From Stenotrophomonas_A sp036566925 (GTDB lineage Bacteria > Pseudomonadota > Gammaproteobacteria > Xanthomonadales > Xanthomonadaceae), in the NCBI GenBank assembly GCA_036566925.1, contig DATCVI010000149.1, forward strand, positions 1-16,523: a DNA stretch of 16,523 bases, read 5' to 3'. Below, one piece after another: positions 15,549-16,523 of this stretch. Position numbers and translations under genes: made by a program. The notes below the pieces were generated by a model that saw only the letters and a program-made list of their open reading frames with translations, was not told the DNA's origin and made no database searches. Positions within the stretch are counted from its first letter, which is position 1. Every line of letters begins with the position of its first letter.

Positions 15549-16523
15549 TTGTCGAGCCCCAGCCACGTTGCCGACACGCCGATCACCGATCGCCGCCAGC
15601 TAGTCGAAGTGCTCGCGTCCGGGGAGAAGCCTGAGGCGCAGTGGCGCATCGGCACCGAGCACGAGAAGTTCGGCTTCCGCCTCGACGACCTGCGTCCGCC
15701 CACCTTCGATGGTGAGCGCGGCATCGAGGCCCTGTTGACCGGCCTGACCCGTTTCGGCTGGGAGCCGGTGCAGGAAGGCGGCCGCACCATCGCGCTGGTC
15801 CGCGATGGCGCCTCGGTCACGCTGGAACCGGCCGGCCAGCTGGAACTCTCCGGCGCCGCCGTCGAGACCCTCCACCACACCTGCGTCGAGACCGGCACGC
15901 ACCTGGGCGAAGTGGCCGAAGTGGCGGGTGAACTACGCCTGGGTTTCCTCGGCATGGGCTTCCAGCCGAAGTGGCGCCGCGACGAGATGCCGTGGATGCC
16001 CAAGGGTCGCTACCAGATCATGCGCTCCTACATGCCCAAGGTCGGCCAGCTCGGCCTGGACATGATGACCCGCACCTGCACGGTGCAGGTCAACCTGGAC
16101 TACGCCAGCGAAGCGGACATGGTGAAGAAGTTCCGCGTCTCGCTGGCGCTGCAGCCGATCGCGACTGCGCTGTTCGCCGATTCGCCGTTCACCGAGGGCC
16201 AGCCGAACGGCTACCTCAGCTATCGGTCGCACATCTGGACCGACACCGACGCCGATCGCACCGGCATGCTCGACTTCGTCTTCGAAGACGGCTTCGGCTA
16301 CGAGCGCTATGTCGACTATTTGCTCGACGTGCCGATGTACTTCTCCTACCGCGATGGCGTCTACCACGATGCCAGCGGCCAAAGCTTCCGCGATTTCATG
16401 CAGGGGCGCCTGCCCATATTGCCCGGCGCCTTGCCGACCCTGCGCGACTGGTCCGACCACATGACCACCGCGTTTCCCGAGGTGCGGCTGAAGAAGTACC
16501 TGGAGATGCGCGGTGCCGATGCC
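15549..16523 (+). CDS. gshA: Glutamate-cysteine ligase, plant-type (3' end cut by window edge)
   Basis: Catalyses the first step of glutathione synthesis, ATP-dependent joining of glutamate and cysteine in the cytoplasm. The reading frame is open from 15483 to the window end. The best start is TTG at 15549-15551, giving 325 residues in the window (family about 450, so roughly a quarter is missing). There is no ATG or GTG start in frame before residue 21, and an in-frame stop lies at 15480-15482. GTEHEKF (35-41) carries active-site glutamates; TLEPAGQLELSG (91-102), MRSYMPKVG (158-166), CTVQVNLDY (177-185) and GYLSYRSHIW (221-230) are conserved segments of the GCS2 family found in plants, alphaproteobacteria and xanthomonads. 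The E. coli GshA type is a different family. It diverges from the VIT transporter gene. Confidence 0.93.
   Translation, partial: MSSPSHVADTPITDRRQLVEVLASGEKPEAQWRIGTEHEKFGFRLDDLRPPTFDGERGIEALLTGLTRFGWEPVQEGGRTIALVRDGASVTLEPAGQLELSGAAVETLHHTCVETGTHLGEVAEVAGELRLGFLGMGFQPKWRRDEMPWMPKGRYQIMRSYMPKVGQLGLDMMTRTCTVQVNLDYASEADMVKKFRVSLALQPIATALFADSPFTEGQPNGYLSYRSHIWTDTDADRTGMLDFVFEDGFGYERYVDYLLDVPMYFSYRDGVYHDASGQSFRDFMQGRLPILPGALPTLRDWSDHMTTAFPEVRLKKYLEMRGADA

Noticed and set aside
15380..16003. Upstream extension of the VIT frame to 446 residues
   Set aside because: The extension runs antisense through gshA and shows no similarity to the family; the VIT protein is complete from 15379.

Overview
The window is GC-rich chromosomal DNA (roughly two-thirds G+C by eye) from a gammaproteobacterium, most likely a member of the Xanthomonadaceae (Xanthomonas, Stenotrophomonas or Pseudoxanthomonas-like). 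This rests on the two TonB-dependent receptors, the plant-type glutamate-cysteine ligase, and the arrangement engB divergent from cytochrome c4 - dsbA - dsbA-like lipoprotein - EEP hydrolase. The genus is an inference. There are twelve protein genes; the first (znuD-like) and last (gshA) are cut by the window edges. I see no tRNA, rRNA, CRISPR array, transposase, integrase or phage gene. The longest gene-free gap is 266 bases (5451-5716).

Left part (1-5450, all minus strand): a soluble lytic transglycosylase (slt) followed closely by the CCA-adding tRNA nucleotidyltransferase (cca), then a ZnuD-like zinc receptor with a histidine/cysteine-rich loop. The receptor is preceded by a perfect-armed inverted repeat resembling a Zur box. 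Middle (5717-8575, plus): a large TonB-dependent receptor of unknown substrate, with a good sigma70-type promoter in the slt/receptor gap.

Centre-right (8656-11917, minus): cytochrome c4, DsbA (CPHC), a DsbA-like lipoprotein (CPAC) and an endonuclease/exonuclease/phosphatase-family hydrolase. All four run the same way, but a strong intrinsic terminator lies between cytochrome c4 and dsbA. engB (12070-12690, plus) diverges from cytochrome c4.

Right part: a secreted metallo-beta-lactamase-fold hydrolase, an AraC-family regulator and a VIT/CCC1-type iron/manganese transporter (minus, 12702-15379), divergent from gshA (15549 to the end, plus). gshA begins with TTG and is easily missed by ATG-only gene calling.

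Most genes are housekeeping or envelope functions: peptidoglycan turnover, tRNA maturation, ribosome assembly, periplasmic disulfide chemistry, respiration and glutathione synthesis. A metal-handling theme (Zur-controlled zinc receptor, VIT transporter) recurs but the genes are not adjacent. I found no convincing new multi-gene system. The best leads are the Zur box/ZnuD pair, the terminator inside the cytochrome c4-dsbA cluster, the anchored second DsbA, and the AraC/MBL pair.
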